Below, piece by piece: positions 23,956 through 33,063 of a stretch of DNA of 33,885 nt. The DNA is from JBARRO01 sp049644265 (lineage in GTDB: Bacteria > Bacteroidota > Ignavibacteria > UBA10030): assembly GCA_049644265.1 (NCBI GenBank), contig JBARRO010000213.1:1-33885 (forward strand), read 5' to 3'. Under the pieces are notes generated by a model. The model saw nothing but the letters and a program-made list of their open reading frames with translations. It made no database searches and was not told where the DNA came from. The position numbers and the translations under genes are program-made. Within the stretch, counting starts at the first letter, position 1; each line of letters begins with the position of its first letter.

Positions 23956-26795
23956 GGCCATGTCGTCAGCATAGGTTGGTCCTGGCCTTCGTGTTGTCTG
24001 GTTTCATTGTCCAGATGAGTCTGGCGCAACGTTCCTCCAGCCCGGCCATCACCTACCTCAACCAACTTGATTTCAGCCGCTACCCGCTTGTGGATTTGTA
24101 CTTCACGGTGGTCGACGCGAACAAGGACCCGATTACGCTGCGTCCGGGCGACACGACGATGTTCCAGATCGACCAAAATGATCTTCGGGTCCATCCCAAC
24201 GCGATTCAGTCGATGATTTCCCTGAAAGAAAAAGGGGAATCGGAGCTTTACCTCGCGTTGTTGTTTGACAATTCCGAATCCATGAGGGGGCGCACGCGGT
24301 TGCTCGAAACCGCAGCGCTTCAGTTCGTCGACAGTCTCAGGACGGGCGATAATGCCTCCATCCTGGACTTCGGGAACGGGTCGATGACGGTGAAGGTGCC
24401 GGAATATTCTGCCCCGATTTTTGGGCGCCAGAGGCTGGGATTCAGTAACTCCAAGACGTTTCTTCGCAAAAACATTCCGATGACGATGATGACGCCGAGC
24501 ACCTACATGTACGACCAGGTTATCCTGGCGTTGTCAAGCCTGAACCAAACGAGCGTGCTCGGGAGAAAAGCGATTATTCTGTTTTCTGATGGAGAGGAAA
24601 TCGGGTCGGTGTCTTCTCTCGAAGATGTCAAGGGGCTGGTCCGGAATTTCTCCATCCCTATTTATGCCATTGACCTCAATGCCCGCTCCAACAAGACTCT
24701 GATGGAACTGGCGATTCTTTCAGGCGGAGAGTATTTCTTCGTGAAGGAGCCCAGGGATCTCGCAAATCTCTACCAGGCTGTTCTCAAGCTCCTGAAGGGG
24801 CAGTATCGTTTGACCTATCGTACACCCGAACAGAACATCTCTGCGAATGCGTACGCTCTCAAACTCGAAATGAACGGACAGTATACTTCCCACGCGTCCA
24901 AAGTCTTCCGGGTCGACGGTGAAAACATCGCGTACTACAATCTTGTTTATCGGGAATCGGAAGGGAAGGAGAATCTCCAAAACTACCTGGACTATGTTTC
25001 CAGCTTTCCGAAATCAAAGCATGCCGATAACCTTCGCCTGAAGGTGGGGAACTACTGGCATCGGCGGGGGGAACTATCCAGAGCCATGGGAGCATACAAC
25101 ATTGTGTTGAGAAACCCGAACAGTCAATCGTACAGCCAGGCGTTGCTGGAGAAGGCGGACTTGTATAAGGCCGCCAAACAATACGGCGCAGCACAGAAAG
25201 CCTACAATCAGGTGCTTGGCAGCGAAACGAATGCATCTGTCCGGGCACGCGCAATGCTCGAACTTGCGAAGGCGTACACGGCGGAAGGGAACTTTGCGCT
25301 GGCGTTGAACACGTATTCAAAACTCTCCTCGCAGTACGAAGGGACAGAGACTGCTTCGGAAGCGTTCCTGCAGTCCGCCACGCTGAGCATGGAAATGGGT
25401 GACCTTCCGGCGGCCGAGAAGAATCTCTCGCAGGTGGTACAGTCATATGGCGAATCCAAATCGGCGGTCTTTGCTCACATGGAACTTGCCAAGCTCGCGG
25501 AGAAGAACAACAAACCGCTGGAAGCTGAGAACCATTACCGTGAGATCATCAACTCGAACGCCGATCCGGATATCAAGGATGAAGCGGCGTTAAACCTGTC
25601 CAACGCGCTTCTCAAAGGCGGCGACGCGGCCGGGGCCGTGGCCGCTCTTCAGGGACTCGTGGGTGCCAGCAAATCTGCCATGGTGGTGGCCACAGCGCAG
25701 CAGAAGCTTGTGCCTGCTCTCCTGGAAGCAGGTGAAGTCATCGAGGCGAAAGATGTCTTTGAAAAACTCCCGCCGGAATCCCAGTCCCAGCTCTGGCGGG
25801 ATCATGAGACGCTTCCGGTGAAACTCAGCGGTTTCAACGGAACGGCTCTGGTGAATGGTGCCTACGTGAGTGTCCAACAGGGATCCGCTGTCCCTACGCC
25901 GATCCGAATCATAGATTGGCCCGACGCAGTTCAGAAATTCTCCGCTGTCGGTCCCGTTTACAATTTTGTCGCTCCGCCGGCTCACTCGGTTGCCTCATTA
26001 CCCGTGAGGCCATTCTGGGTCACACGACGATTGGTCGTGCCGGGAGTTTCGGGCGTATTCCATTTCGAAAATGGAAACTGGGAACGCATCACGACGGCGT
26101 ACAGCGAAAAAGAGCATGCGTACGCGTTTACATACTCGAAACCGGGCGTCTACGCTCTCCTGGCCAAACCTCCACGGATTGTCAGGCTCTATAGCATGCA
26201 CTTTGACGTCGGGAAATCGGCAATTAGAAAAGAAGATGAACGGTCCTTGTACGAAATCATCGATGATTTGAAGGCGGTTTCCGACGCTAAACTCGAAATT
26301 GGCGGGCATACGGACTCGACGGGAACCGAGGAGGAGAATATCGATCTTTCTTCCCAGCGAGCAAACGCGATCAAGCAGTTCATGATTCAGAACGGCATCG
26401 ACTCGGAGAGACTGATGGCCCGCGGGTACGGAAGTCAGTATCCGATTGCATCGAACGATTCCCCTGAAAACATGCAAAAGAACCGGCGGACCGAATTTAC
26501 CCTCATTCGGCCGATTTCCGACCCGTCCGGCGCCGCAATCGGCGAAAAAAAGAACTATACGGTTCTGCTGAAAGCATACCGGAGCGCGAAAGATGCCTAC
26601 GAAGATAAACGCGTATTTCAAAACAGAGGATTCCAGGTGATGGTGATGACCAATGAGGTCAAATCGGCTGAACGGTATCAGCTGAGCCTCGGAATCTTTG
26701 ACTCCGAGGAAGACGCCAAAAAAGCCATCCGCGCATTCACCGAGGAGTTCAAGGGTATAGAACCCCAGATCATTATTTCAAAACGGAATGGCTAA
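23952..26795 (+). CDS. VWA-TPR-OmpA-SPOR exported scaffold protein
   Basis: A 947-residue exported protein (signal segment LVLAFVLSGFIVQMSLAQ). In order: a von Willebrand A domain at about 85-300 with an intact metal site DNSES (D106-S108-S110) and a DGEE segment; tetratricopeptide-like repeats at about 330-600 (for example AKAYTAEGNFALALNTYSKL); a linker with beta character; an OmpA-like peptidoglycan-binding domain from about 746 (FDVGKSAIRKEDE, GGHTDSTGTEEENIDLSSQR, NRRTEF); and a C-terminal SPOR-like domain (about 865-945). Two peptidoglycan-binding domains in one chain are notable. It is likely a periplasmic, cell-wall-held hub that binds partners through VWA and TPR parts. GGAGG lies 7 bases before ATG 23952; both ends overlap neighbour genes. 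Confidence 0.88.
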   Translation: MRPCRQHRLVLAFVLSGFIVQMSLAQRSSSPAITYLNQLDFSRYPLVDLYFTVVDANKDPITLRPGDTTMFQIDQNDLRVHPNAIQSMISLKEKGESELYLALLFDNSESMRGRTRLLETAALQFVDSLRTGDNASILDFGNGSMTVKVPEYSAPIFGRQRLGFSNSKTFLRKNIPMTMMTPSTYMYDQVILALSSLNQTSVLGRKAIILFSDGEEIGSVSSLEDVKGLVRNFSIPIYAIDLNARSNKTLMELAILSGGEYFFVKEPRDLANLYQAVLKLLKGQYRLTYRTPEQNISANAYALKLEMNGQYTSHASKVFRVDGENIAYYNLVYRESEGKENLQNYLDYVSSFPKSKHADNLRLKVGNYWHRRGELSRAMGAYNIVLRNPNSQSYSQALLEKADLYKAAKQYGAAQKAYNQVLGSETNASVRARAMLELAKAYTAEGNFALALNTYSKLSSQYEGTETASEAFLQSATLSMEMGDLPAAEKNLSQVVQSYGESKSAVFAHMELAKLAEKNNKPLEAENHYREIINSNADPDIKDEAALNLSNALLKGGDAAGAVAALQGLVGASKSAMVVATAQQKLVPALLEAGEVIEAKDVFEKLPPESQSQLWRDHETLPVKLSGFNGTALVNGAYVSVQQGSAVPTPIRIIDWPDAVQKFSAVGPVYNFVAPPAHSVASLPVRPFWVTRRLVVPGVSGVFHFENGNWERITTAYSEKEHAYAFTYSKPGVYALLAKPPRIVRLYSMHFDVGKSAIRKEDERSLYEIIDDLKAVSDAKLEIGGHTDSTGTEEENIDLSSQRANAIKQFMIQNGIDSERLMARGYGSQYPIASNDSPENMQKNRRTEFTLIRPISDPSGAAIGEKKNYTVLLKAYRSAKDAYEDKRVFQNRGFQVMVMTNEVKSAERYQLSLGIFDSEEDAKKAIRAFTEEFKGIEPQIIISKRNG

Positions 26796-29700
26796 CATGT
26801 TCCTGCGCAAATCCCTCATTCTCCTGTCGGTCAGTGCGGCTGCAACAATCTCCTCGTTCTCGCAAGACCTGAAAAATGATTGGGCCCGCATTCAGGCTCA
26901 TTTCCTTTCAGGACATCATGACTCAGTCACCATCCTCATTGAGCCGTTCATCCAGGAGTTGCAAAAGCGCTCGCTTTATCCTCAGTTGAGCGTGGCCTAT
27001 TACTATGACGGAGTGAGTCTTGCCGAATTGGACCGGTGGGGTCCGTCGGACTCCGCATTTGCTCTCGCGCGGATATTCGCATCAAAATCGAACGATCCCG
27101 GAAAAGTGCGGGATATTGAGTTCAAACAGATCCAGCTCTATACGACGATGGCAAAGAAGTTCCAGAAGACTTCGCCAACGCGGGCTCTTGACCTCTATTC
27201 AAAAGCACTGGGGATTCTCGGTGAAACCGGCGACCCGTCCACCAGGGGAACCGTCTACTACGAACGGGGTCTGATCTACAAATCCGTGAATGATACACCC
27301 GATGCCATCAAAGATCTCGAGTCCGCTCGCACACTTCTCGAGAAAGACCCGAACAGCCAGGCCGTGCGGAGCAGCATCGTTTCGCAACTGACGACGTTGT
27401 ATCTCAACACCAGCCAAACAGAAAAAGCCCGCCAGCTGAGCGGCGGGGGTGCGGCGGGGGCGACGCGAATGGAATACACGATCAAACTTGCTGCAGATGC
27501 GGAGCAACGGGGAGAGCCGACAAAGGCGGACGGACTTCTCTCTACGATTCAGACGGATATGTTTTCCACACAACCGGACGATCGAATCCTGGACTTTGTC
27601 AAGAAACGGTTCTCGCTGTACGAACTGCAGGGATTCAAGGCCGTCGGTGTGGACACCGTTCGTTCGATGGTGAACAATCTCAAACGGCTGGGGAAGTCGG
27701 TCAACGCTTTATTGCGCGCCCAGCAGTTGCTGGCACTGCTCTATGTTCAGGACGCGCGTGTGCAGGAGGCGGCAGCCGTTGTCGACCAGATGAGTTCTGC
27801 GGTGGCGAAGGCAAACCTTGCGCCTGAAGTCTCGTCGTTGGTTGAACAAACGAGGGGGGATGTTGCGTACCTTCAGGGAGACATCCAGGGCGCCATGCTG
27901 TCGTACCGGGCCGTATTGGCGAACTCCGAAAGACTCGGCCGCGAAAACCTCCTCACCGTGTCGAACAACCTGGGCCTTGCCCTGACCAAAAGTGGTCAAT
28001 ACGACGAAGCGCTGACGACGTTTGATCGGGTCTCTATTCTGGCGGCAGCAGATGAATTCACGACCTATCGCATTCAGGCAGACCTTAATGCAGGGATTAT
28101 CCTTATCAAGCAGGACAGAGTACGCGAAGCGGTTGATCGATTCAAGCGAGCGAAGGAAGCGGCGCAGCGGAGCACTGACGTCTCGTTGCAGATCATGGCT
28201 TCCTTGCGACTTGCCGAGGCAAACCGCAGGTTGGGGTACGACAATCTTGCAGACGACCTGTTCGCCGAAGTTCGGACACAACAATCAAAGTTGACCAATC
28301 CGTTCAATCGAATCCAGGTGCTGCAGGCGCTCTCCATATCAGCGAAAGGAGTCCTCGCAACCGTGACGGCTCTCGCAGACCTTCGCGAAGCGTACACCCT
28401 TGCCCGAAAAATCGGTGCCACCGGATATCTGGGAACGCTCGCAGCAAATCTTGCGGATGCGTATTTCATGGCGGATAGCCTTGCGCAGGCTCGCAATTCG
28501 TATCGTGCGGCATTGGAAGCCTACGGCTCGGGTGCCGACATCAGAACGCACACGGAAATGCGGTTCAAGATCGGTCAGACCTTCCTCGGCGAAGGTCGAT
28601 TCGACGATGCCAGGAATGAAATCATCGGAGCTCTGAAACTCCTGCTCGCGACTCCGTCAGCCGACCCCGTGAAAGTTCGAAATGGGGATATCAGAGAAGG
28701 GGAGCTCTACGGTCAGGGCCTGGCCAGCCTGGCGTATGTGGATTATCTCAGGGCAAGAAGGACGGGTGACATTCGCATGCTTCTTACCGCCCTGAACGAG
28801 GTCCAAAAATCCGTCGACCTGCTCGAGGCGCATCAACTTGCTCAGCTTTCCCGTTCTCAGAAGGAATCGGAGTCAGTGCGCAACGTGAATGCCTATCGCC
28901 TGGTGGTCGACATTGCTTCGGAACTCTATGGTCGTACGGGCGATGTGAGATATTTTGAGGTGGGATTCAATACCAGTGAGAAATCCCGCGCCGAAGCTTT
29001 TGTGTCGGAGGTCGGAACGAGACTTATCACAAAGTTGTCCAATCCGAATGTCAAGGACGCCGCCAGGATTGCCGAATCCCTCGCCTCTCAGGCTCCGAAA
29101 GAAGCAAGCATGGCGCTCGATATCACACAGTCTGCCGGGGCAACACGCGGATTGATCCAGTCCCAGCCGGAGGACTCCAAAAAGCTTGAAAAAGCCCAGT
29201 CCGAGTACGAATCCATCGTCCAGAAACTGTCCTCGCAGGACGGGAAGGTTGCCCAATTGATTTCTGTCAACACCCTCAACCTCAGTTCCTTGAAATCACT
29301 CGTCGAACCCGATGAAATCGTACTCAGCTATTACCTTTCCATCGACAAGTGCTACCTGTTTGCGATTACGTCCACAGATGTCAAGCTGAAGACGATCGAA
29401 TGGACGCCCGAGGATATCTCATCGGCCGTCGAGAAGTTTCGTATCATGCTGCAGAATCGCACGAGTACGACATATCGCGCAGCCGGTCGGGTGCTCTATG
29501 ATTCTCTCCTCGCTCCGGTGCGTGCGGAAATCGCGGGCAAAAGAATTGTCGTCATTCCGTCGGGTCGTTTGAACACCCTGCCGTTTGGTGCACTATGGGA
29601 CGGGGAGAAGTTCGTTCTCGAGAATTTCAACATCACGGTCATCCCGAATGCGAGCACCTTGCAGTTTATTCGATCGGGCAAGAAGCTTTCGGCATCACCG

Positions 29701-30294
29701 TCGGTCCTGGCAATGGGAAATCCCGCAAATCCCAATGTGAGCCGGCTGCCTGGCACAGAGAGCGAAGTGAACGCTGTAAAGACAATTTTCCCGAACTGTC
29801 AGGTGTTCGTGGGCGCGGAGGCTACGGAAACCAACGCAAAAGAAAAGATGGGGTTGTTCGAAATTGTGCACATTGCGAGTCACGGATTGTTCAACTATGA
29901 GCTACCGCTCCTTTCATGCCTTGCCCTTGCACCCGACGGAAGAAACGACGGGTTCCTGCAGGTCCATGAACTCTACAACCTGAATCTTGTGAACACCAAC
30001 CTCGTCCTCCTCTCTGCGTGTGAAACGGGTCTCTCGCAAATCAAGAAGAACGATGACGTCATCGGTCTGGTGCGTGGATTTCTCTACGCGGGAGTTCCGA
30101 GCATCGTCGCAAGTTTATGGAAAGTGGATGACTATGCGACGTCGGTGCTCATGTCCAACTTCCATGCACTCCTGAAGTTGGGGAACTCAAAATCTGAAGC
30201 TCTCCGGAAAGCCCAAATGCAGGTCATGAGAACGGAAGCCACTTCGCATCCTTTTTTCTGGGCAGATTTTGTTCTATACGGGAATGCTCGGTAG
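26788..30294 (+). CDS. Exported TPR-CHAT protein (caspase-like protease, dyad intact)
   Basis: A 1168-residue exported protein with signal segment (FLRKSLILLSVSAAATISS). Residues about 30-800 are tetratricopeptide-like helical repeats (for example DVAYLQGDIQGAMLSYRAVL). The C-terminal CHAT domain (about 860-1168) is a caspase-fold protease domain: RIVVIPSGRLNTLPFGALWD, HIASHGLF with His1032, VLLSACETG with Cys1078 and VRGFLYAGVPSIVASLWKVD. The dyad is intact, unlike the two related proteins upstream. CHAT proteins with TPRs include separase-like and defence proteases, mostly cytoplasmic; a signal peptide places this one outside the cytoplasm. ATG 26788 overlaps the preceding gene by 8 bases; ATG 26797 is equally possible. 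The substrate is unknown and may be bound by the TPRs. Confidence 0.9.
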   Translation: MANMFLRKSLILLSVSAAATISSFSQDLKNDWARIQAHFLSGHHDSVTILIEPFIQELQKRSLYPQLSVAYYYDGVSLAELDRWGPSDSAFALARIFASKSNDPGKVRDIEFKQIQLYTTMAKKFQKTSPTRALDLYSKALGILGETGDPSTRGTVYYERGLIYKSVNDTPDAIKDLESARTLLEKDPNSQAVRSSIVSQLTTLYLNTSQTEKARQLSGGGAAGATRMEYTIKLAADAEQRGEPTKADGLLSTIQTDMFSTQPDDRILDFVKKRFSLYELQGFKAVGVDTVRSMVNNLKRLGKSVNALLRAQQLLALLYVQDARVQEAAAVVDQMSSAVAKANLAPEVSSLVEQTRGDVAYLQGDIQGAMLSYRAVLANSERLGRENLLTVSNNLGLALTKSGQYDEALTTFDRVSILAAADEFTTYRIQADLNAGIILIKQDRVREAVDRFKRAKEAAQRSTDVSLQIMASLRLAEANRRLGYDNLADDLFAEVRTQQSKLTNPFNRIQVLQALSISAKGVLATVTALADLREAYTLARKIGATGYLGTLAANLADAYFMADSLAQARNSYRAALEAYGSGADIRTHTEMRFKIGQTFLGEGRFDDARNEIIGALKLLLATPSADPVKVRNGDIREGELYGQGLASLAYVDYLRARRTGDIRMLLTALNEVQKSVDLLEAHQLAQLSRSQKESESVRNVNAYRLVVDIASELYGRTGDVRYFEVGFNTSEKSRAEAFVSEVGTRLITKLSNPNVKDAARIAESLASQAPKEASMALDITQSAGATRGLIQSQPEDSKKLEKAQSEYESIVQKLSSQDGKVAQLISVNTLNLSSLKSLVEPDEIVLSYYLSIDKCYLFAITSTDVKLKTIEWTPEDISSAVEKFRIMLQNRTSTTYRAAGRVLYDSLLAPVRAEIAGKRIVVIPSGRLNTLPFGALWDGEKFVLENFNITVIPNASTLQFIRSGKKLSASPSVLAMGNPANPNVSRLPGTESEVNAVKTIFPNCQVFVGAEATETNAKEKMGLFEIVHIASHGLFNYELPLLSCLALAPDGRNDGFLQVHELYNLNLVNTNLVLLSACETGLSQIKKNDDVIGLVRGFLYAGVPSIVASLWKVDDYATSVLMSNFHALLKLGNSKSEALRKAQMQVMRTEATSHPFFWADFVLYGNAR

Positions 30295-30302
30295 GACGTA
30301 AG

Positions 30303-30419
30303 CTTCCGCGTGTCCCGTGGAAAGAACATGCCCGCGGAACACACGGATCACGCGGAAGTTGTTTGGGTTTCTGTGGAAAAAGAACAAGCCCGCGGAACAC
30401 ACGGATCACACGGAAGTTG
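30303..30419. repeat. Direct repeat pair with inverted arms after the TPR-CHAT gene
   Basis: A unit of about 45 bases occurs at 30317-30361 and again at 30373-30419, sharing CCCGCGGAACACACGGATCA and CGGAAGTTG. In addition CTTCCGCGTG (30303-30312) is the exact inverse of CACGCGGAAG (30349-30358), so a 10-bp stem can form just after the stop codon, and a further related piece is at about 30432-30448. It resembles dispersed extragenic repeats of environmental genomes and may also end transcription of the operon. Confidence 0.75.
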
Positions 30420-30464
30420 GTTATTCTGGCTCGCGTGTTTCGTGGGCAAATAAACAGCGATAGT

Positions 30465-30662
30465 ATCTCCCTCGTAAGTGGTTCGATCTTCGCCATTCAA
30501 AATCCGACCGACTCCTCCAGGGTCTTTGTCCCTTCCGTAACCTGGTCCGTCGTTACAAACCTCGACCTTACCGGGATTGCCCTGCTTTTCCAAGGAGATA
30601 CGCTGAGCGAGTTTGGAGGATATGAAGAAAGCGTATACCTTCGGCTGAAATGGTCTTTTTGA
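30465..30662 (+). pseudogene. 3' remnant of an outer-membrane beta-barrel gene
   Basis: The frame ending at 30662 encodes VPSVTWSVVTNLDLTGIALL, then QGDTLSEFGGYEESVYLRLKWSF and stop. Alternating hydrophobic strands and a terminal Phe in LKWSF are the signature of the last strands of an outer-membrane barrel. Upstream the frame runs into the repeat pair and has no start, signal peptide or earlier strands, so most of the gene is gone. It suggests the repeat cluster marks a deletion junction. Confidence 0.6.
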
Positions 30663-30688
30663 ACCTGGAATTTACTATTTTGACCTCC

Positions 30689-33055
30689 ATGCGTTTGCGA
30701 ATCTCCATAGCGTTTGCAGTCCTATTTCCTGCAACGATCTCTCTTGCCCAGACGGACACAACAAAGTTCCCCTGGCCTGATCCGCCGTTTGGCGGGAGTA
30801 AAGGAATCAATGGGACGTTTTGTGAATTCCGCAACACCCTGTCTGCGAATCATTTTCACAACGGCGTGGATATTGGGGAGCCGGACGGAAATCCTGTCTA
30901 TCCTTCGCTGGACGGGGTCGTTTATTCCTACGGTACGTCGGCCACAGATGGAACGGAGGCTTATGTCCGCATCAAGACCAACGTCGGAGGGCTCTGGAAA
31001 CATATAAGCTATGTGCACATAGAACCAAACCCTTCGTTGACCGTCGGCCAGCCGGTGATTGCGGGAGTGACGGTGCTGGGAACAATTATCGCTGGTCAGG
31101 GCCACGTGCACCTTACCGAGCGCGAATTTGTTGCCTCGGAGAATAGCACGGGAGCTGAAATCAATCCGATACGAAACGGGGGAGGTCTGACCCCGTTCAT
31201 CGATACTTATTCACCGGTTATCAATACCGGATCAGTTCAATTTCGACGCGCCGGCTCAGGCGAAATGCTTGCATCGAGCCTCCTCTTTGGACAAGTGGCG
31301 ATCGTCGCAAAAGTCGATGAGCGGAATGGCCCGGGCTCCGTCGGCCAGACGCAAACGAACAACGGCACCTACAGCGTTGGGTACCGGATCTATTCTTCAA
31401 CCAGAGAAACGCTCCTGGTGAATCCCCCGGATAACGGCGTCCGATTCCGTTTCGACCGCAAGCCGCTCGACAGCGAGGTCGGAAGAGTCTTCGAAGAAAA
31501 TCTCTCGTCGACAAGCGCCCACTACTATTATGTGACCAACGGCAGCGGCGCCTCCTCTGTGAACTCCACACGGACGGTCGTGTCAGGTTCGTTCGACGCC
31601 GATGCGCTTCCTGAAGGATCATTTCAGTTGTTCCTGTTCAGCGAAGACACACGAGGAAACCGGGATAGCCTGTTTGTGCCGATTGCGGTCACCAAGAAGG
31701 ACTTGAGCCCGCCGTCGATTCCGGTCTTGCGATCAGTCGAGGTAGACACTGCAGGAGCAATGGTCGTGACATGGAAGCAGAACCTGGAAGCCGATCTGAA
31801 AGGGTACAGACTTTCGTACGCTCCGAACCCGTCAACGTGGAAGTTCGTGGCAGCGGAAAGCACACTGCTCAAGAATTCGACTTCCCTGACTATCATCTCC
31901 CCTCAGCAATTTGCCGAACCGACAACAGGGTTCCGGTTTCTCATTCGGCTCCAGGCGGCGGACACTGTGACTCCTCCCAACGTCAGCCCTGCCAGCGATG
32001 TGTATCTGATAAGCAATACGCACTGGGCTGCAGGAGATGGTGCACCCTCGGCCGGCCGCGTGCTGATTGTCGATGGATTCGACAGGTTTGGAGGCAGCGG
32101 AAGCTGGTCGCAGCCAACGCATTCGCTCGCTTCGGCGTACACCATTCTTCCAAATGATCTTGACGTTGGCAGCGCTGCCAACGAGACAGTTGCGGACGGG
32201 TCAATCGACCTCAAGAAATACAGAATGGTATTCTGGATCCTCGGGGACGAGTCGACGTTCGATCGAACGTTTACTTCGGCCGAGCAAACGAAAGTGAAGG
32301 ATTACCTGGAAAACGGAGGCAAATTGTTTGTGACCGGGTCGGAAGTTGGTTGGGACCTTGGACGCACCCATTCGGCCAGCGAGCCAGGAGATTTGAGCTT
32401 CTACAATAATTATCTGAAAGCTTCCTATGTGTACGACGGGACGCCCACAATGACCACAGCGACCGGCGTGGCAGGACAAATGTTTGAAGGTTATACATTC
32501 TCGTTTGGCCAGGTGTTTCCTGAGGACTATCCCGACGACATCAATCCGCTGAATGGATCGGTTGCTGCACTGACATACAATGCGACCAGGGATGGCGTCA
32601 ATCCACGAATAGCGGCAGTGGTTTACAGAGGATTGTTTGGAGGAGGCGCAAAGGAAGGAGCTGTTGTGTACCTGAGTTTTCCATTTGAATCCATGACTTC
32701 CCAGCTTCAGCGGTCAACTCTCCTGGGACGTGTCATGATCTATTTTGGATACATCCCGACGTCTGTTGCTGACGAGAAAACGGCTCAACCGACCGACTGG
32801 TCACTCCTTCAGAATTATCCCAATCCGTTCAATCCGGGCACCGTTATCGTGTACCGCCTTCCCCAGGTTAGTTTCGTCCATCTCAAGGTCTATGATGTCC
32901 TGGGTCGGGTTGTCGGGGTTTTGGCGGAGGGCCTTGAAAGCCCCGGTGTGCATCGGGTGGTCTTCGACGGGAGGAGAGTGGCGAGCGGGATTTATTTCTA
33001 CCGGTTGGATGTGGGGGGAAGAGTTGAAACCAGGAGAATGCAGCTTATTAAATGA
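30689..33055 (+). CDS. M23-family metallopeptidase with type IX secretion sorting domain
   Basis: A 788-residue exported protein. After the signal peptide (MRLRISIAFAVLFPATISLA) comes a LytM/M23 domain with the zinc and catalytic residues present: His57 and Asp61 in HNGVDIG, His110, and His139-Val-His141 in GHVHLTE. M23 enzymes cut peptidoglycan cross-links or glycine-rich peptides. A fibronectin-III-like domain (about 335-440) and a Rossmann-like segment (about 450-620; RVLIVDGFDRFGGSGSW, GGKLFVTGSEVGWDL) follow. The last 85 residues are a type A sorting domain (LLQNYPNPFNPGTVIVY, VASGIYFYRLDV), so it is secreted or surface-bound through type IX secretion. ATG 30689 is chosen for the signal peptide; no ribosome site is seen and the longer frame overlaps the barrel remnant. 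It may act outside the cell on other cell walls. Confidence 0.87.
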   Translation: MRLRISIAFAVLFPATISLAQTDTTKFPWPDPPFGGSKGINGTFCEFRNTLSANHFHNGVDIGEPDGNPVYPSLDGVVYSYGTSATDGTEAYVRIKTNVGGLWKHISYVHIEPNPSLTVGQPVIAGVTVLGTIIAGQGHVHLTEREFVASENSTGAEINPIRNGGGLTPFIDTYSPVINTGSVQFRRAGSGEMLASSLLFGQVAIVAKVDERNGPGSVGQTQTNNGTYSVGYRIYSSTRETLLVNPPDNGVRFRFDRKPLDSEVGRVFEENLSSTSAHYYYVTNGSGASSVNSTRTVVSGSFDADALPEGSFQLFLFSEDTRGNRDSLFVPIAVTKKDLSPPSIPVLRSVEVDTAGAMVVTWKQNLEADLKGYRLSYAPNPSTWKFVAAESTLLKNSTSLTIISPQQFAEPTTGFRFLIRLQAADTVTPPNVSPASDVYLISNTHWAAGDGAPSAGRVLIVDGFDRFGGSGSWSQPTHSLASAYTILPNDLDVGSAANETVADGSIDLKKYRMVFWILGDESTFDRTFTSAEQTKVKDYLENGGKLFVTGSEVGWDLGRTHSASEPGDLSFYNNYLKASYVYDGTPTMTTATGVAGQMFEGYTFSFGQVFPEDYPDDINPLNGSVAALTYNATRDGVNPRIAAVVYRGLFGGGAKEGAVVYLSFPFESMTSQLQRSTLLGRVMIYFGYIPTSVADEKTAQPTDWSLLQNYPNPFNPGTVIVYRLPQVSFVHLKVYDVLGRVVGVLAEGLESPGVHRVVFDGRRVASGIYFYRLDVGGRVETRRMQLIK

Positions 33056-33063
33056 GGAATGGT

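Noticed and set aside
30303..30419. Insertion sequence or transposon ends
   Set aside because: There are short repeats but no transposase frame and no target duplication visible.
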